Below are positions 33,842-41,346 of a stretch of DNA of 64,000 bases, piece by piece. The notes under the pieces are model-generated. The model ran no database searches and was not told where the DNA came from. It worked only from the letters and a program-made list of their open reading frames with translations. This DNA comes from Duganella phyllosphaerae. GTDB taxonomy: Bacteria; Pseudomonadota; Gammaproteobacteria; Burkholderiales; Burkholderiaceae_D. Positions within the stretch are counted from its first letter, which is position 1. Every line of letters starts with the position of its first letter. The DNA is taken from assembly GCF_001758785.1 (NCBI RefSeq), contig NZ_LROM01000156.1, positions 1-64,000 on the forward strand, written 5' to 3'. Both the position numbers and the translations under genes were made by a program.

Positions 33842-34233
33842 GCTTCACCTCCGGCGCGGCGCTGGCGCTGGCCGGCGCGCACGCCGGCGCGGTAGCCCTT
33901 GTCGTAGGCCTGGCGCGGGTCCACCACCAGCGCGTGCGGCGCTTTGACCAAATACCACGCGCGCCGGGCGCTGGCGGCCACCAGGTTGAGCGGTATAGGT
34001 AGGCACAGCGCGTCTCCGGTTTTCCAATTTACCGCGGCAACACCGAAGCCGGCCGGGATCAGCTGGCCCTCGGCCACAACGCGCACCAGCAGCGCCGCCT
34101 GCACGTCCGGACAGTGGTGCTCGCGGCAGCGCGGGCAGCACTCCCAGGTGCGCGCAATGGCGCCGGCGGTGAGCTGGTACTGGCGCGGTGCCGGCCGGTG
34201 GCCGATCAAGCTGCAGGTGAGGGCGGCCATCAT
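33838..34233 (-). CDS. phage early protein with possible zinc-binding cluster
   Basis: A 131-aa protein from the tandem ATGATG at 34233/34230. It carries a C-x-x-C-x-x-x-x-C pattern (WECCPRCREHHCPDVQAAL) near residues 31-42 that could bind zinc, and a C-terminal Tyr/Gly/Arg-rich segment (DKGYRAGVRAGQRQRR). No known family. Coupled to both neighbours. Confidence 0.68.
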   Translation of the reverse strand: MMAALTCSLIGHRPAPRQYQLTAGAIARTWECCPRCREHHCPDVQAALLVRVVAEGQLIPAGFGVAAVNWKTGDALCLPIPLNLVAASARRAWYLVKAPHALVVDPRQAYDKGYRAGVRAGQRQRRAGGEA

Positions 34234-34715
34234 GCTGCACCCCGGACCAGCTGCACGCCGAAGTGGGCGCCGACAACACCGATCAGACGCGCGCGGTGAC
34301 CGTCAACGAAGTCGTCGAGGTGAAACAGGGCCAGTTCGACGGTGAGGCTGGCCGACCATGTACCGGTGGCGATGTTGACCACCACCGGCTCGTCGCCGCC
34401 CAGGCCAAGGTTGGTGCCGGTAAAGTGCAGCGCCGGTGCTGTGGCATTGCGCCCATCCAGCGGCAAACCGTCGGCGTAGGTGAGCGCGGCACCAGTGCCC
34501 CGGGGCCGGAGGCGGTCGCTATCGAGTATCGCCTTCACGCGCAGGCCGTCTTGCCACTCCGGGTACTTCTCCGGCTCGCGGCGGCTCACGTCGATGATCC
34601 GGTGCGCATCGTCGAGGGTGCACTTCGGATGCAGGATCTTTCCGGCATCGGTCGTGATGTTGTAGAGGGTTGCCCCTGCCGGCGCCACAGGCAGGGGGGA
34701 GGTGTGCGCGCTCAC
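34230..34715 (-). CDS. phage early protein, unknown function
   Basis: A 161-aa protein from GTG 34715, which overlaps the upstream stop (GTGA). The sequence (ITTDAGKILHPKCTLDDAHR, LHFTGTNLGLGGDEPVVVNI, ATGTWSASLTVELALFHLDD) is well ordered, with a beta-rich second half. No family is recognised. Start assigned from the coupling pattern shared by the whole operon; an open frame continues upstream but in another gene. Confidence 0.65.
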   Translation of the reverse strand: MSAHTSPLPVAPAGATLYNITTDAGKILHPKCTLDDAHRIIDVSRREPEKYPEWQDGLRVKAILDSDRLRPRGTGAALTYADGLPLDGRNATAPALHFTGTNLGLGGDEPVVVNIATGTWSASLTVELALFHLDDFVDGHRARLIGVVGAHFGVQLVRGAA

Positions 34716-35086
34716 GCTGCACCGCCGATTATGCGAACGGTCTGCGTGCTGCGGCCCCAGCTGTAGTTGCGCATGTAGTCTTCGCCGAGATTGAAACCGG
34801 CTGTCTTGTTGACCGAGCGGGCGAACAAGACGCCTTCGATGAAGTGGTCGTGCCCGGTGCGGGCCGCTTCCGGCAGTGCCGCAGTGATGGCCTGGCCGTA
34901 GTTCGCCCACCAGGAGCGCAACCACATCATGTGCGAGCACAGGGACTCGACTTCGTAGCGGGCCATCTGCTCCGGGGTCACGCGGTCGCCGAAATCGCTG
35001 GCGTCGCGCGCCGCAGATTTGAGCGGCATCAATTCCATATCTATTGCCATTACTTCTACCTTGGTAGTATGATTATGATTCGCCAT
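34712..35086 (-). CDS. phage early protein, unknown function
   Basis: A 124-aa protein from ATG 35086, 7 nt after GGAG. It is acidic at the N-terminus and rich in Met and Trp (MAIDMELMPLKSAARDASDF, CSHMMWLRSWWANYGQAITA). First gene of the coupled series of small genes; a hairpin lies just upstream. No family recognised. Confidence 0.7.
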   Translation of the reverse strand: MANHNHTTKVEVMAIDMELMPLKSAARDASDFGDRVTPEQMARYEVESLCSHMMWLRSWWANYGQAITAALPEAARTGHDHFIEGVLFARSVNKTAGFNLGEDYMRNYSWGRSTQTVRIIGGAA

Positions 35087-35117
35087 GGTCTTTCTCCAAA
35101 AAATTAGGGCGCACGGG

Positions 35118-35156
35118 TCCATCTGGTGTTCGAGCACCAGGTGGGCTTTTTCTTTT
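35118..35156. terminator. hairpin upstream of the small early genes
   Basis: CCATCTGGTG and CACCAGGTGG pair over 10 bp with one wobble and loop TTCGAG. A T-rich run follows on the plus strand, which would stop rightward antisense reading; on the minus strand the hairpin is in the 96-nt space between the antirepressor and the next gene, with a T6 run 15 nt further on. Its direction of action is not settled. Confidence 0.45.
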
Positions 35157-35182
35157 GTGGGTGCCGGCGGGCCGGCGCGGGG

Positions 35183-36067
35183 TTACGGTCGGTCGCGGGC
35201 CGGTGTCAGCTTGAAGCGGCCTTCGACGTATGGGTGCGTGGCGAAGCTCGGCGTTACCATCTGGCACTCGGCGGTGAACCGGCGAAGCACGGCGTTCACA
35301 TCCTTGACCCAATAGACTGCGTAGCTGCCGCCCTCGGCATCTTCGTGATCGTTCTTCACCATGCAGGCCGGCTTGATCTGGAGTGGGCTTTGGCGAACCA
35401 GGTATTCCACAATCCGCTCTGGAAGGCCGAACATCTTCGCCGCGCGCGGGCGCATATGGGTGATTGATTCCGAACCGGCAGGGCGGGTGCGCACCACCAT
35501 GGTGTCGGCCAACTCATCAACGCGCTGCTCGACCTGGGTGAGCGTTGCACCTTGCTGCGCCTGCACCTCGGCTTGGCCGGCCAGCGCCTGGGCGTGTTCG
35601 TCCTGCCGTGCTTTGATCGAGGCGTTGTCCACCATCAGTGCGATCAGCGCGCGCTGCTCCGGTGGCAGGCTGGCCAACTGATCAACCGCCGGCGCCAGCG
35701 CGCGCCGCTCGCACTCGATGAAATACTGACGCGCCTCCTTGCCTTTGGCGTTGCGCTCCACCATGGACAGCTCCTTCGCCATGTCCAGCGTGATCGTGTA
35801 TTCCTTCGATGGACGGCCGCCAGCGGGGTTATTTCCCGAATCGGAAAAAACCTCATAGTCCTGCTGCAGAAAGAAGCCGTACTGCGCGATCCGCTCTGGC
35901 ATCCATGCGGCGAAGAGCTTGCCGACGTTGAGGTAAGCGTGCAGTTCGCGTGCGCTGACGGACTGAATGAGCTTTCCGCCAATCATCGCAGTTCGAACCG
36001 GCACCAGGCGGGCAATGTCGGATGCTGGCTGTCGTGCCAACAGAGTGTGGGGTTCGTATGCGCTCAT
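35183..36067 (-). CDS. AntA/AntB-domain antirepressor
   Basis: The 294-aa protein has an N-terminal AntA/AntB antirepressor domain (about residues 25-115: AMIGGKLIQSVSARELHAYL, AAWMPERIAQYGFFLQQDYE, TITLDMAKELSMVERNAKG, ARQYFIECERRAL). A coiled-coil-like middle (about 140-195) and a C-terminal region (SAVYWVKDV-like, FTAECQMVTPSF) follow. The domain is known to bind and inactivate phage repressors. ATG 36067 follows AGAGGA. It lies two genes from a CI-like repressor that lacks its self-cleavage residues, so it is the likely inducer. Confidence 0.85.
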   Translation of the reverse strand: MSAYEPHTLLARQPASDIARLVPVRTAMIGGKLIQSVSARELHAYLNVGKLFAAWMPERIAQYGFFLQQDYEVFSDSGNNPAGGRPSKEYTITLDMAKELSMVERNAKGKEARQYFIECERRALAPAVDQLASLPPEQRALIALMVDNASIKARQDEHAQALAGQAEVQAQQGATLTQVEQRVDELADTMVVRTRPAGSESITHMRPRAAKMFGLPERIVEYLVRQSPLQIKPACMVKNDHEDAEGGSYAVYWVKDVNAVLRRFTAECQMVTPSFATHPYVEGRFKLTPARDRP

Positions 36068-36123
36068 TTTGGTCCTCTGGGTAGTTGGATGGCTCGGATG
36101 CTGCTGGCGTTGATGATAGGAAA

Positions 36124-36585
36124 TTAGGCTGGGCGTGGTTGCAAATTCTCGGCACCTGCAGCGACCAGGGCGGCGCGCCGCTCGTGAAACCGCGTCGCAC
36201 CTTCGCCGGCCACGCCCAGCTCGTCGAGCTTGGCGGCCATGGCCAGCTTCTGGTCGGTGGTCATGACGCCGAGCATCGTGCAGATGATGACCTCGGCTGC
36301 CAGCAGCTCGTGCAGGATCGGGCTGGTCGGGCGCGCCGACGCAGGGGGCGTGCGAAGTTCGTTCGATTGGTCGGTGTTGGTGTTGGAATGAAGTGGGCCG
36401 ATGGCCGCCGTGAGCGCCGCCATGCGACGAGCACGGGGACTGGCTGCGCCGCGCTCCCATTTTGCGATGGACTGCTGGGAGACGCCGACCTTTGCCGCTA
36501 AATCGTCCTGGCTGTAACCGCTGCGGATGCGGGCAAGGCGGAGCTGCTCGCCGGTGGTGGTGGTGCTGGTTGAAGTGGTGTTCAT
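36124..36585 (-). CDS. XRE-family helix-turn-helix protein
   Basis: A 153-aa protein whose N-terminus is a clear XRE HTH (LRLARIRSGYSQDDLAAKVG, SQQSIAKWERGAASPR). After a Thr/Ser/Pro linker comes a short helical domain (LHELLAAEVIICTMLGVMTT). It is transcribed leftward from the region that carries two 19-bp operator-like sites (36616-36655), placing it under control of the switch. Its own role may be early-operon control. Confidence 0.85.
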   Translation of the reverse strand: MNTTSTSTTTTGEQLRLARIRSGYSQDDLAAKVGVSQQSIAKWERGAASPRARRMAALTAAIGPLHSNTNTDQSNELRTPPASARPTSPILHELLAAEVIICTMLGVMTTDQKLAMAAKLDELGVAGEGATRFHERRAALVAAGAENLQPRPA

Positions 36586-36615
36586 TCGGTTGCTCCATCG
36601 AGTTGATGAAGCAAC

Positions 36616-36655
36616 TTTAAAGCATATCTTTTTAAATTACAAGCAATACTTGTAA
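36616..36655. promoter_or_regulatory. left operator pair of the prophage switch
   Basis: TTACAAG-CAATA-CTTGTAA (36637-36655) is a perfect 7-bp inverted repeat with a 5-bp spacer. A second, weaker copy TTTAAAG-CATAT-CTTTTTA (36616-36634) starts 21 bp away, about two helical turns. They lie between cI and the leftward XRE gene. Confidence 0.6.
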
Positions 36656-36662
36656 GTGGAGG

Positions 36663-37424
36663 CTATCCTAGGGTTTTCATCTTCATTGACATTGATCGAA
36701 TGACCCGCGCAAGTACACGAAATTTGCTGTCGTTCGCGTCGTCAATGAACCACGTCTCATAGAGAGGATTGTCTGACTTAATCGCAATTTTGTACCCCAA
36801 GTCTTGCAACCGCCGTATCTGACATTTACCTTCAAATTCAATGAGATAGATTCCGTCCTCCGCAACGTGCTTATCAGACCCTAACCATTCATCCAAAAAT
36901 AGCAAATCACCATGTTGCAGGGTTGGCTCCATCGCGTCGTCGGCTACAAAGGTAAAGCCGACTTGACCGAAGTCCCGCACTCCCAGCATAGCGTAGGCCT
37001 CTGACTCCGGAAGTTTCATCGACGAGATTGGCATTGGCCCGTTCAGCGCCCACGCATCAAGCGTTACCAACGTGTCGAATCTCTTTTTCGGCTTTGAGGT
37101 AGTGATAGTTGTGGGGGAGGGGTGTGCTCGGTTGCGTCTAGCTATCTCGGCTTGTCGCGTGCTTTCGACGACCGGCTTGATGTTTGATAGCACCTCTGAT
37201 AACCCCTCCAAATCCCCATCGTTTGCTGTGTACATCGTAAATTCAAGTGGCGACATCCCGAAGTATTTCGCTACCGAATTCAGCCGCGATCCGCGTGGGG
37301 TTGTGGTCCCAGCCAGCCACTGCTGGACAGCCTGCGGTGTCACCTCGCATGCGCGAGCGAGGTCAGACATATTGGTGCCGGGCTTGGAGGCCAAGAGTTG
37401 TGTGAGTGCGTTTTTGATATCCAT
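36663..37424 (-). CDS. CI-like repressor with degenerate peptidase S24 domain
   Basis: A 253-aa phage repressor with N-terminal HTH (residues 18-40, MSDLARACEVTPQAVQQWLA) and a C-terminal LexA/CI-type S24 domain. In active members the sequence G-D-S-M-x-P-T holds the nucleophilic serine and V-K-R-L the general-base lysine. Here they read ADDAMEPTLQHGDLLFLDE (Ala164) and CQIRRLQ (Arg204), so both catalytic residues are lost. The fold and dimer interface motifs remain. It should repress but not self-cleave with RecA. It is divergent from the Cro-like gene and flanked by operator sites on both sides. Confidence 0.9.
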   Translation of the reverse strand: MDIKNALTQLLASKPGTNMSDLARACEVTPQAVQQWLAGTTTPRGSRLNSVAKYFGMSPLEFTMYTANDGDLEGLSEVLSNIKPVVESTRQAEIARRNRAHPSPTTITTSKPKKRFDTLVTLDAWALNGPMPISSMKLPESEAYAMLGVRDFGQVGFTFVADDAMEPTLQHGDLLFLDEWLGSDKHVAEDGIYLIEFEGKCQIRRLQDLGYKIAIKSDNPLYETWFIDDANDSKFRVLARVIRSMSMKMKTLG

Positions 37425-37434
37425 GAGTCGAATG

Positions 37435-37499
37435 GTACAAGCATTGCTTTAAAAAGTCATTTAAAGTATGACTTGTAAGTATCCAATTTTGGCTTTAAA
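37435..37499. promoter_or_regulatory. right operator cluster between cI and cro-like gene
   Basis: Three 19-bp sites fit the consensus TTACAAG-N5-CTTGTAA: GTACAAG-CATTG-CTTTAAA (37435-37453), TTTAAAG-TATGA-CTTGTAA (37460-37478), and a weaker ATCCAAT-TTTGG-CTTTAAA (37481-37499). They fill the 83-bp gap between the divergent starts, as lambda OR does. A 7-bp inverted repeat AAGTCAT/ATGACTT (37454-37474) overlaps the middle site. Confidence 0.6.
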
Positions 37500-37507
37500 C
37501 TTTGGGT

Positions 37508-37738
37508 ATGGAAAATGCCATCGAAAAAGCCGCCCGTATAGCGGGCAACCGTACCGCACTCGCCAGATTAGTCGGGGTCACGCCGCAGGCGGTTCAGCAA
37601 TGGGTACGCCGAGGAGAGGCACCCGCGAAGCGTTGCCTAGCTATTGAATCTGCCCTGAATTGCGGTGTCACACGTTTCGAACTTAGGCCTGATCTGTTTG
37701 GTCCGGATCCTGCCACCCCCACCAAGGAAACCCCATGA
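37508..37738 (+). CDS. Cro/YdaS-like DNA-binding protein
   Basis: A 76-aa protein starting at ATG 37508 (MENAIEKAARIAGNRTALAR), with a helix-turn-helix (TALARLVGVTPQAVQQWVRR) and the ending CLAIESALNCGVTRFELRPD that is typical of the YdaS family of Cro-like phage regulators. It is divergent from cI and its stop overlaps the next gene (ATGA). By position it is the Cro equivalent. Confidence 0.88.
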   Translation: MENAIEKAARIAGNRTALARLVGVTPQAVQQWVRRGEAPAKRCLAIESALNCGVTRFELRPDLFGPDPATPTKETP

Positions 37739-38766
37739 CCCTTACTGAATACTTCGCTCTTGCCCATGGCAATCAAGTTGCGCTGGCGGCTGCCGTAGGC
37801 TCGCACCAGCCCACGGTTCGCCAGTGGGCGATGGGGGAGCGGCCGATCCCGGTGGTGCACGGCGCCGCCATCGAGCGCGCCACCGGCGGCGCCGTGACGC
37901 GGCAGGAGCTGTTCCCCGACACCTGGTCGGCGATCTGGCCTGAGCTGGCAGCACCCGTTCCACCACATGCTTGCACCGCTGGCACCCTCGCCACCCAGCT
38001 GGGAGCGCGCAAGCTGGCCAACCTGGTGGAGCGCGGCCATGAGGTGATCGGCCACATTCTGCACAAGGATGGCCAATATGCGCTGTTCGATGGTTCGTGC
38101 CGCTGGCTGACCAAGCCGCAGTATCAACGCTTGATGCACGAGCAGGATGGCTCACTGTTCGGCCCGGCCGCCGCGCCCGCCGACGACGGCGCCAAACTGC
38201 GCGCCGCCATCGCTAGTGCCCGCCACGTATTCGAAGGTGAACGCCTGGCCGAGGACGTGCTGCACTACCTCGAGCAGGTGCTGGCCGCCACCGCGCAGGT
38301 GCCCGCGCAAAAGGGAATCGAGCCGGGCGCCGAAAATGCAAGCATCTCGAAAGAAACCCATACCCCACTTGGCGCCGCGCCTACGCCGGTGGCGGGCAGC
38401 GAATGGCCGGCCTGGGCCCGCGAGCTCGACAAGGTAACCGCCGACGTGAAGCAGATCGCAGCCGAGACCATCAACGTGCTCGGCCAGTTGGCAAACATCC
38501 TGAGCACCGTCGGTGCCGACACATTCGACCAGGCCGCCGCCGCGATGGCCGCCGAGTCAGCCCAGAAGGTAGCCGACGCTGAGCGCAATGTTGCGCGCGC
38601 AGCGGCGCAGGTCGCACTCGATCCGCTGGTCGTGATTTCGCGCGAAGTGTTCAGCCTGTCGGGCAAGCTGCAGCAGCCTGCCGAGATTACGGTTCAGCTG
38701 CTAATGCTGGCTGAGCAGCGCCGCACTAACCGGCTATTGCAACCGACTAGAGCCGACTATCAATGA
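37735..38766 (+). CDS. CII-like/YdaS-domain protein with long C-terminal region
   Basis: A 343-aa protein. The first 65 residues are a second YdaS-like HTH (LTEYFALAHGNQVALAAAVG, HQPTVRQWAMGERPIPVVHG, GGAVTRQELFPDTW). Beyond it are a small region (residues 95-140) and a helical, Ala-rich tail (about 230-320) likely to form a coiled coil (VTADVKQIAAETINVLGQLA, AAMAAESAQKVADAERNVAR). By place and start of sequence it is in the CII position; its size is much larger than CII (about 97 aa), so a different or extra role is likely. Coupled to the cro-like gene. Confidence 0.75.
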   Translation: MTLTEYFALAHGNQVALAAAVGSHQPTVRQWAMGERPIPVVHGAAIERATGGAVTRQELFPDTWSAIWPELAAPVPPHACTAGTLATQLGARKLANLVERGHEVIGHILHKDGQYALFDGSCRWLTKPQYQRLMHEQDGSLFGPAAAPADDGAKLRAAIASARHVFEGERLAEDVLHYLEQVLAATAQVPAQKGIEPGAENASISKETHTPLGAAPTPVAGSEWPAWARELDKVTADVKQIAAETINVLGQLANILSTVGADTFDQAAAAMAAESAQKVADAERNVARAAAQVALDPLVVISREVFSLSGKLQQPAEITVQLLMLAEQRRTNRLLQPTRADYQ

Positions 38767-38989
38767 TATCGGACTCTATGCGGGTGATCTCGGCAGCAAC
38801 CTTTTTGAGAAAAGCGTAAGCCTTGGGTACAAACGAGGAAGTGGGGTGCTCGGCGATCCATTTCTCAAGTAACTCCTCTCGGTTCGGCTCGTGTTCAATC
38901 GTCTCCGCATATTTAGTTTTATCCATATTCTGTATTTTTCGACAAATTTTGGCTACCTCGGCGGCGAGCAAAAGTTCTTGATGGTTCAT
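38747..38989 (-). CDS. small hypothetical protein on the opposite strand
   Basis: An 80-aa protein from ATG 38989, preceded by AAGGA at 9 nt. The sequence (HQELLLAAEVAKICRKIQNM, KYAETIEHEPNREELLEKWI, PTSSFVPKAYAFLKKVAAEI) is charged and helical, unlike neighbours in base content. It is convergent with, and its 3' end overlaps, the CII-like gene by 20 nt. Placement against early-right transcription suggests a separately controlled cargo gene. Confidence 0.65.
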   Translation of the reverse strand: MNHQELLLAAEVAKICRKIQNMDKTKYAETIEHEPNREELLEKWIAEHPTSSFVPKAYAFLKKVAAEITRIESDIIDSRL

Positions 38990-39231
38990 TGGGAATTTCC
39001 TTTCAAATTATCAAGTGGAATTGCTAATTTAACACGGAAGGAAGTTCCCACCCGAAATGCCGGCCACGCGCCGGCGACAGTTTCAAACAGGGCAGCAGCT
39101 GCGCAGCTGCGACCACGTGATTTCAGCCCACCGGTCACGCCCTGTCCCTATATTTGGCTGAATGCAAGGTTGAAAATGAAACAGTGGATCAGCAGGACCG
39201 CCAACGGCGCGGAAGAGATCAGGAGTCGCTG
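38990..39231. other. 242-nt space before the replication gene
   Basis: A perfect hairpin GCCGGC-CACGC-GCCGGC lies at 39059-39075, with no T-run. Very short frames occur here (34 aa from 39057; 18 aa from 39176) but nothing supports them. Confidence 0.4.
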
Positions 39232-40059
39232 ATGGCCCGCGCACGCAATATCAAACCGGGCTTCTACAAGAACTACAAGCTGGCCGACCTGGGGCCGCAT
39301 GCGCAGCTTCTGTTCGCCGGGCTGTGGGGACTGGCTGATCGCGAGGGGCGCTTGGAAGACAAGCCGCGCCTGATCAAAGCCGAAATCTTTCCGTACTATG
39401 ACTGCGACGTTAACGGTGTACTCACGGAACTTGAACGGGAGTGCTTCATATCGAGGTACGAAGTAGAAGGGCAGGCGGTTATCCAGGTGATGAACTTCCG
39501 AAAGCACCAGACCCCTCACAACACGGAAAAGGCCTCCACGCTTCCAGTCAAGCCGGCCGCAAACCCGCATGAATGCTCGACTTCTGATATTCACCGTGAA
39601 TTAACGGCGGATACACAAAAGTCTAACGATGGAAAACCTCCTGATTCTCTGATTCACCGATTCACTGATTCACTGATTCCTGATTCACCGAAAAAACATA
39701 GCCCACCCGCTGACGCGGCCGAGCCGGCTGCGCCGAAGATTTCGCCCAAGGCCCGTTTGCTTGAGGCTGGGGTGACCGAGCAGACCGCTACCGATTGGCT
39801 CGCGCTCCGGAAGGCGAAGAAGGCACCAGTCACGCAGACCGTGGTCACGAAGATCTGGTTCGAGGCAGAGAAGGCTGGCCTGACGATGGAAGCGGCGCTG
39901 GCGCTGTGCTGCGCACGCGGCTGGCAAGGCTTCGAGGCGAAGTGGGTGCTGGCCCCATCGACCGGCTCACCGCGCGCTGGCCCGGCGCAACCATCGCGAC
40001 ACAGCAACTTTGAAAACCTCGATTACTCGGAAGGAATTGAAAATGGACGGATCACATAA
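39232..40059 (+). CDS. phage replication initiator, lambda O-like organisation
   Basis: A 275-aa protein from ATG 39232, with AGGAG 6 nt upstream. The N-terminal part (MARARNIKPGFYKNYKLADL, ADREGRLEDKPRLIKAEIFP, ISRYEVEGQAVIQVMNFRKH) is the winged-helix-like DNA-binding module of phage replisome organisers. A low-complexity linker (PPDSLIHRFTDSLIPDSPKK, about residues 136-155) is encoded by 8-bp direct repeats. The C-terminal part (ARLLEAGVTEQTATDWLALR, ALALCCARGWQGFEAKWV) resembles the DnaT-like domain that recruits a helicase loader. A DnaC-like gene follows. Confidence 0.82.
   Translation: MARARNIKPGFYKNYKLADLGPHAQLLFAGLWGLADREGRLEDKPRLIKAEIFPYYDCDVNGVLTELERECFISRYEVEGQAVIQVMNFRKHQTPHNTEKASTLPVKPAANPHECSTSDIHRELTADTQKSNDGKPPDSLIHRFTDSLIPDSPKKHSPPADAAEPAAPKISPKARLLEAGVTEQTATDWLALRKAKKAPVTQTVVTKIWFEAEKAGLTMEAALALCCARGWQGFEAKWVLAPSTGSPRAGPAQPSRHSNFENLDYSEGIENGRIT
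39643..39686 (+). repeat. 8-bp direct repeats, candidate phage replication origin
   Basis: GATTC occurs at 39643, 39651, 39659, 39667, 39675 and 39682, spacing 8, 8, 8, 8, 7, with variable flanks (C-T/C before, A/T/C after). An A-rich stretch follows at 39691. The repeats lie between the DNA-binding and C-terminal parts of the replication gene, as the iterons do in lambda O. Confidence 0.5.
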
Positions 40060-40840
40060 CTCGCTAGCGCCACGCCTGCCGCTGATCACGCAGTCGGAGA
40101 GGCAGGACACCTGCCCGGATCATGGCGAGTTCACCAGCGCCGGCTTCAAGATCGGTAGCACGATGCGATGGATTGGCTGTCCGGAGTGCTCCAGGCTTCA
40201 CCAGGAAGCCGCCAAGGCTGCGGAAGCAGTCAAGGCAGCCGAGCATGCCCAGCGTGTGCTGGAGCAGCGCCTGGATCGTTCTGGCATCCCTCTGCGCTAT
40301 CGGTCGAAGACCTTCCAGTCGTTCATTGCGGACACCGATGCGAAGGAGGTGGCGCTGGCCGAGGCCATGGAGTTCGCGTCGAACTTCGACGCCCACCTGC
40401 AGGCCGGTACCGTGATTGTGATGTCGGGCTTGCCGGGCACAGGCAAAAGCCATCTGGCCATCGCCATCGCGCAGACCATCATGGCTCAGCGCACGGCGTT
40501 GTACACGAGCGCCATCGACGCGGTGCGCATGATCCGCGACACCTGGCGCCGCGACTCGCCGCGCACCGAGACCGAAGTGCTCGACATGCTGGCCAGCGTC
40601 CATCTCCTGGTGCTCGACGAGGTGGGTGTCCAGTACGGAACCGACGCCGAGCAGGTCAGCTTGTTCGACATCATCGACAAGCGGTACCGCGACATGATGC
40701 CCACCATCCTGCTGACGAACCAGAACAAGGCCGGCATGAAGGCGTTCCTGGGCGACCGCAGTTTTGATCGGCTTCGCGAGGGCGGCAAGTGGATCACGTT
40801 CGACTGGGAATCCCACCGTGGCAAGGTGACAGCAGCATGA
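40043..40840 (+). CDS. DnaC-like helicase loader (AAA+ ATPase)
   Basis: A 265-aa protein in the DnaC/IstB-like ATPase family, which loads replicative helicase at the phage origin. It has an N-terminal zinc-ribbon pattern (Cys24, His27, Cys46, Cys49), Walker A GLPGTGKS (residues 129-136), Walker B LLVLDEVG, and a C-terminal DRLREGGKWITFDW motif with arginine-finger position. The ATG at 40043 has AAGGAA upstream; an in-frame TTG at 40010 is less likely. It overlaps the end of the replication gene and is coupled to the next gene (ATGA). Confidence 0.9.
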   Translation: MDGSHNSLAPRLPLITQSERQDTCPDHGEFTSAGFKIGSTMRWIGCPECSRLHQEAAKAAEAVKAAEHAQRVLEQRLDRSGIPLRYRSKTFQSFIADTDAKEVALAEAMEFASNFDAHLQAGTVIVMSGLPGTGKSHLAIAIAQTIMAQRTALYTSAIDAVRMIRDTWRRDSPRTETEVLDMLASVHLLVLDEVGVQYGTDAEQVSLFDIIDKRYRDMMPTILLTNQNKAGMKAFLGDRSFDRLREGGKWITFDWESHRGKVTAA

Positions 40841-41307
40841 GCAAGGACGGAACGAGCATGCCGTGCCGCGTGCGCGCTGCCCTGGCCGCTGCACCTGGTC
40901 ATCGACTTCAGGGCTACCGCCTGGCGGCGGCTGCCGGCATCACCGCGCGCGACTTCAACAAGCGCGCGGCCGAGATGGTGGCGCGCGGGTACATCAGCCG
41001 CGAGAAGGTCCGCGATGCTGGGCACGCGTACTACTGGTACAGCCTCGACGAGGCCCAGCTCCACCGCGCGCGCCTGGTGGCGGCGCTGGCCAGCGCCGAA
41101 GCGACGGCCACCGGCGCGCTGGTGGTCGAGGAGGTCGATCTACCCGGGCGCCTGAACTTCCTGCGCATGCTGCGCGAGCAGACTGTATTCGCCGGCCACC
41201 AGGTGCTGGCCGCGATCATCGACGACTACGAGCGTACTGCCCGGCTGCGGAGAGCAGCGGCGGCCGGCGCGCAAGAAGACCACGCTGCGGGTCGCACTCG
41301 CGCATAG
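40837..41307 (+). CDS. phage protein with winged-helix-like N-terminus
   Basis: A 156-aa protein from ATG 40837, overlapping the loader gene by 4 nt. Residues 5-70 (RVRAALAAAPGHRLQGYRLA, AGITARDFNKRAAEMVARGY, SREKVRDAGHAYYWYSLD) have the layout of a winged helix. The remainder is Ala-rich. Part of the replication operon; function unknown. Confidence 0.7.
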   Translation: MSKDGTSMPCRVRAALAAAPGHRLQGYRLAAAAGITARDFNKRAAEMVARGYISREKVRDAGHAYYWYSLDEAQLHRARLVAALASAEATATGALVVEEVDLPGRLNFLRMLREQTVFAGHQVLAAIIDDYERTARLRRAAAAGAQEDHAAGRTRA

Positions 41308-41346
41308 AGCAACATCATCAACAATAAAATCGAACCTGGAATCCAA

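Noticed and set aside
39057-39234. Two tiny frames (34 and 18 codons) ahead of the replication gene
   Set aside because: Poor ribosome binding sites, low-information sequence, and one is a by-product of the space before the true ATG at 39232.
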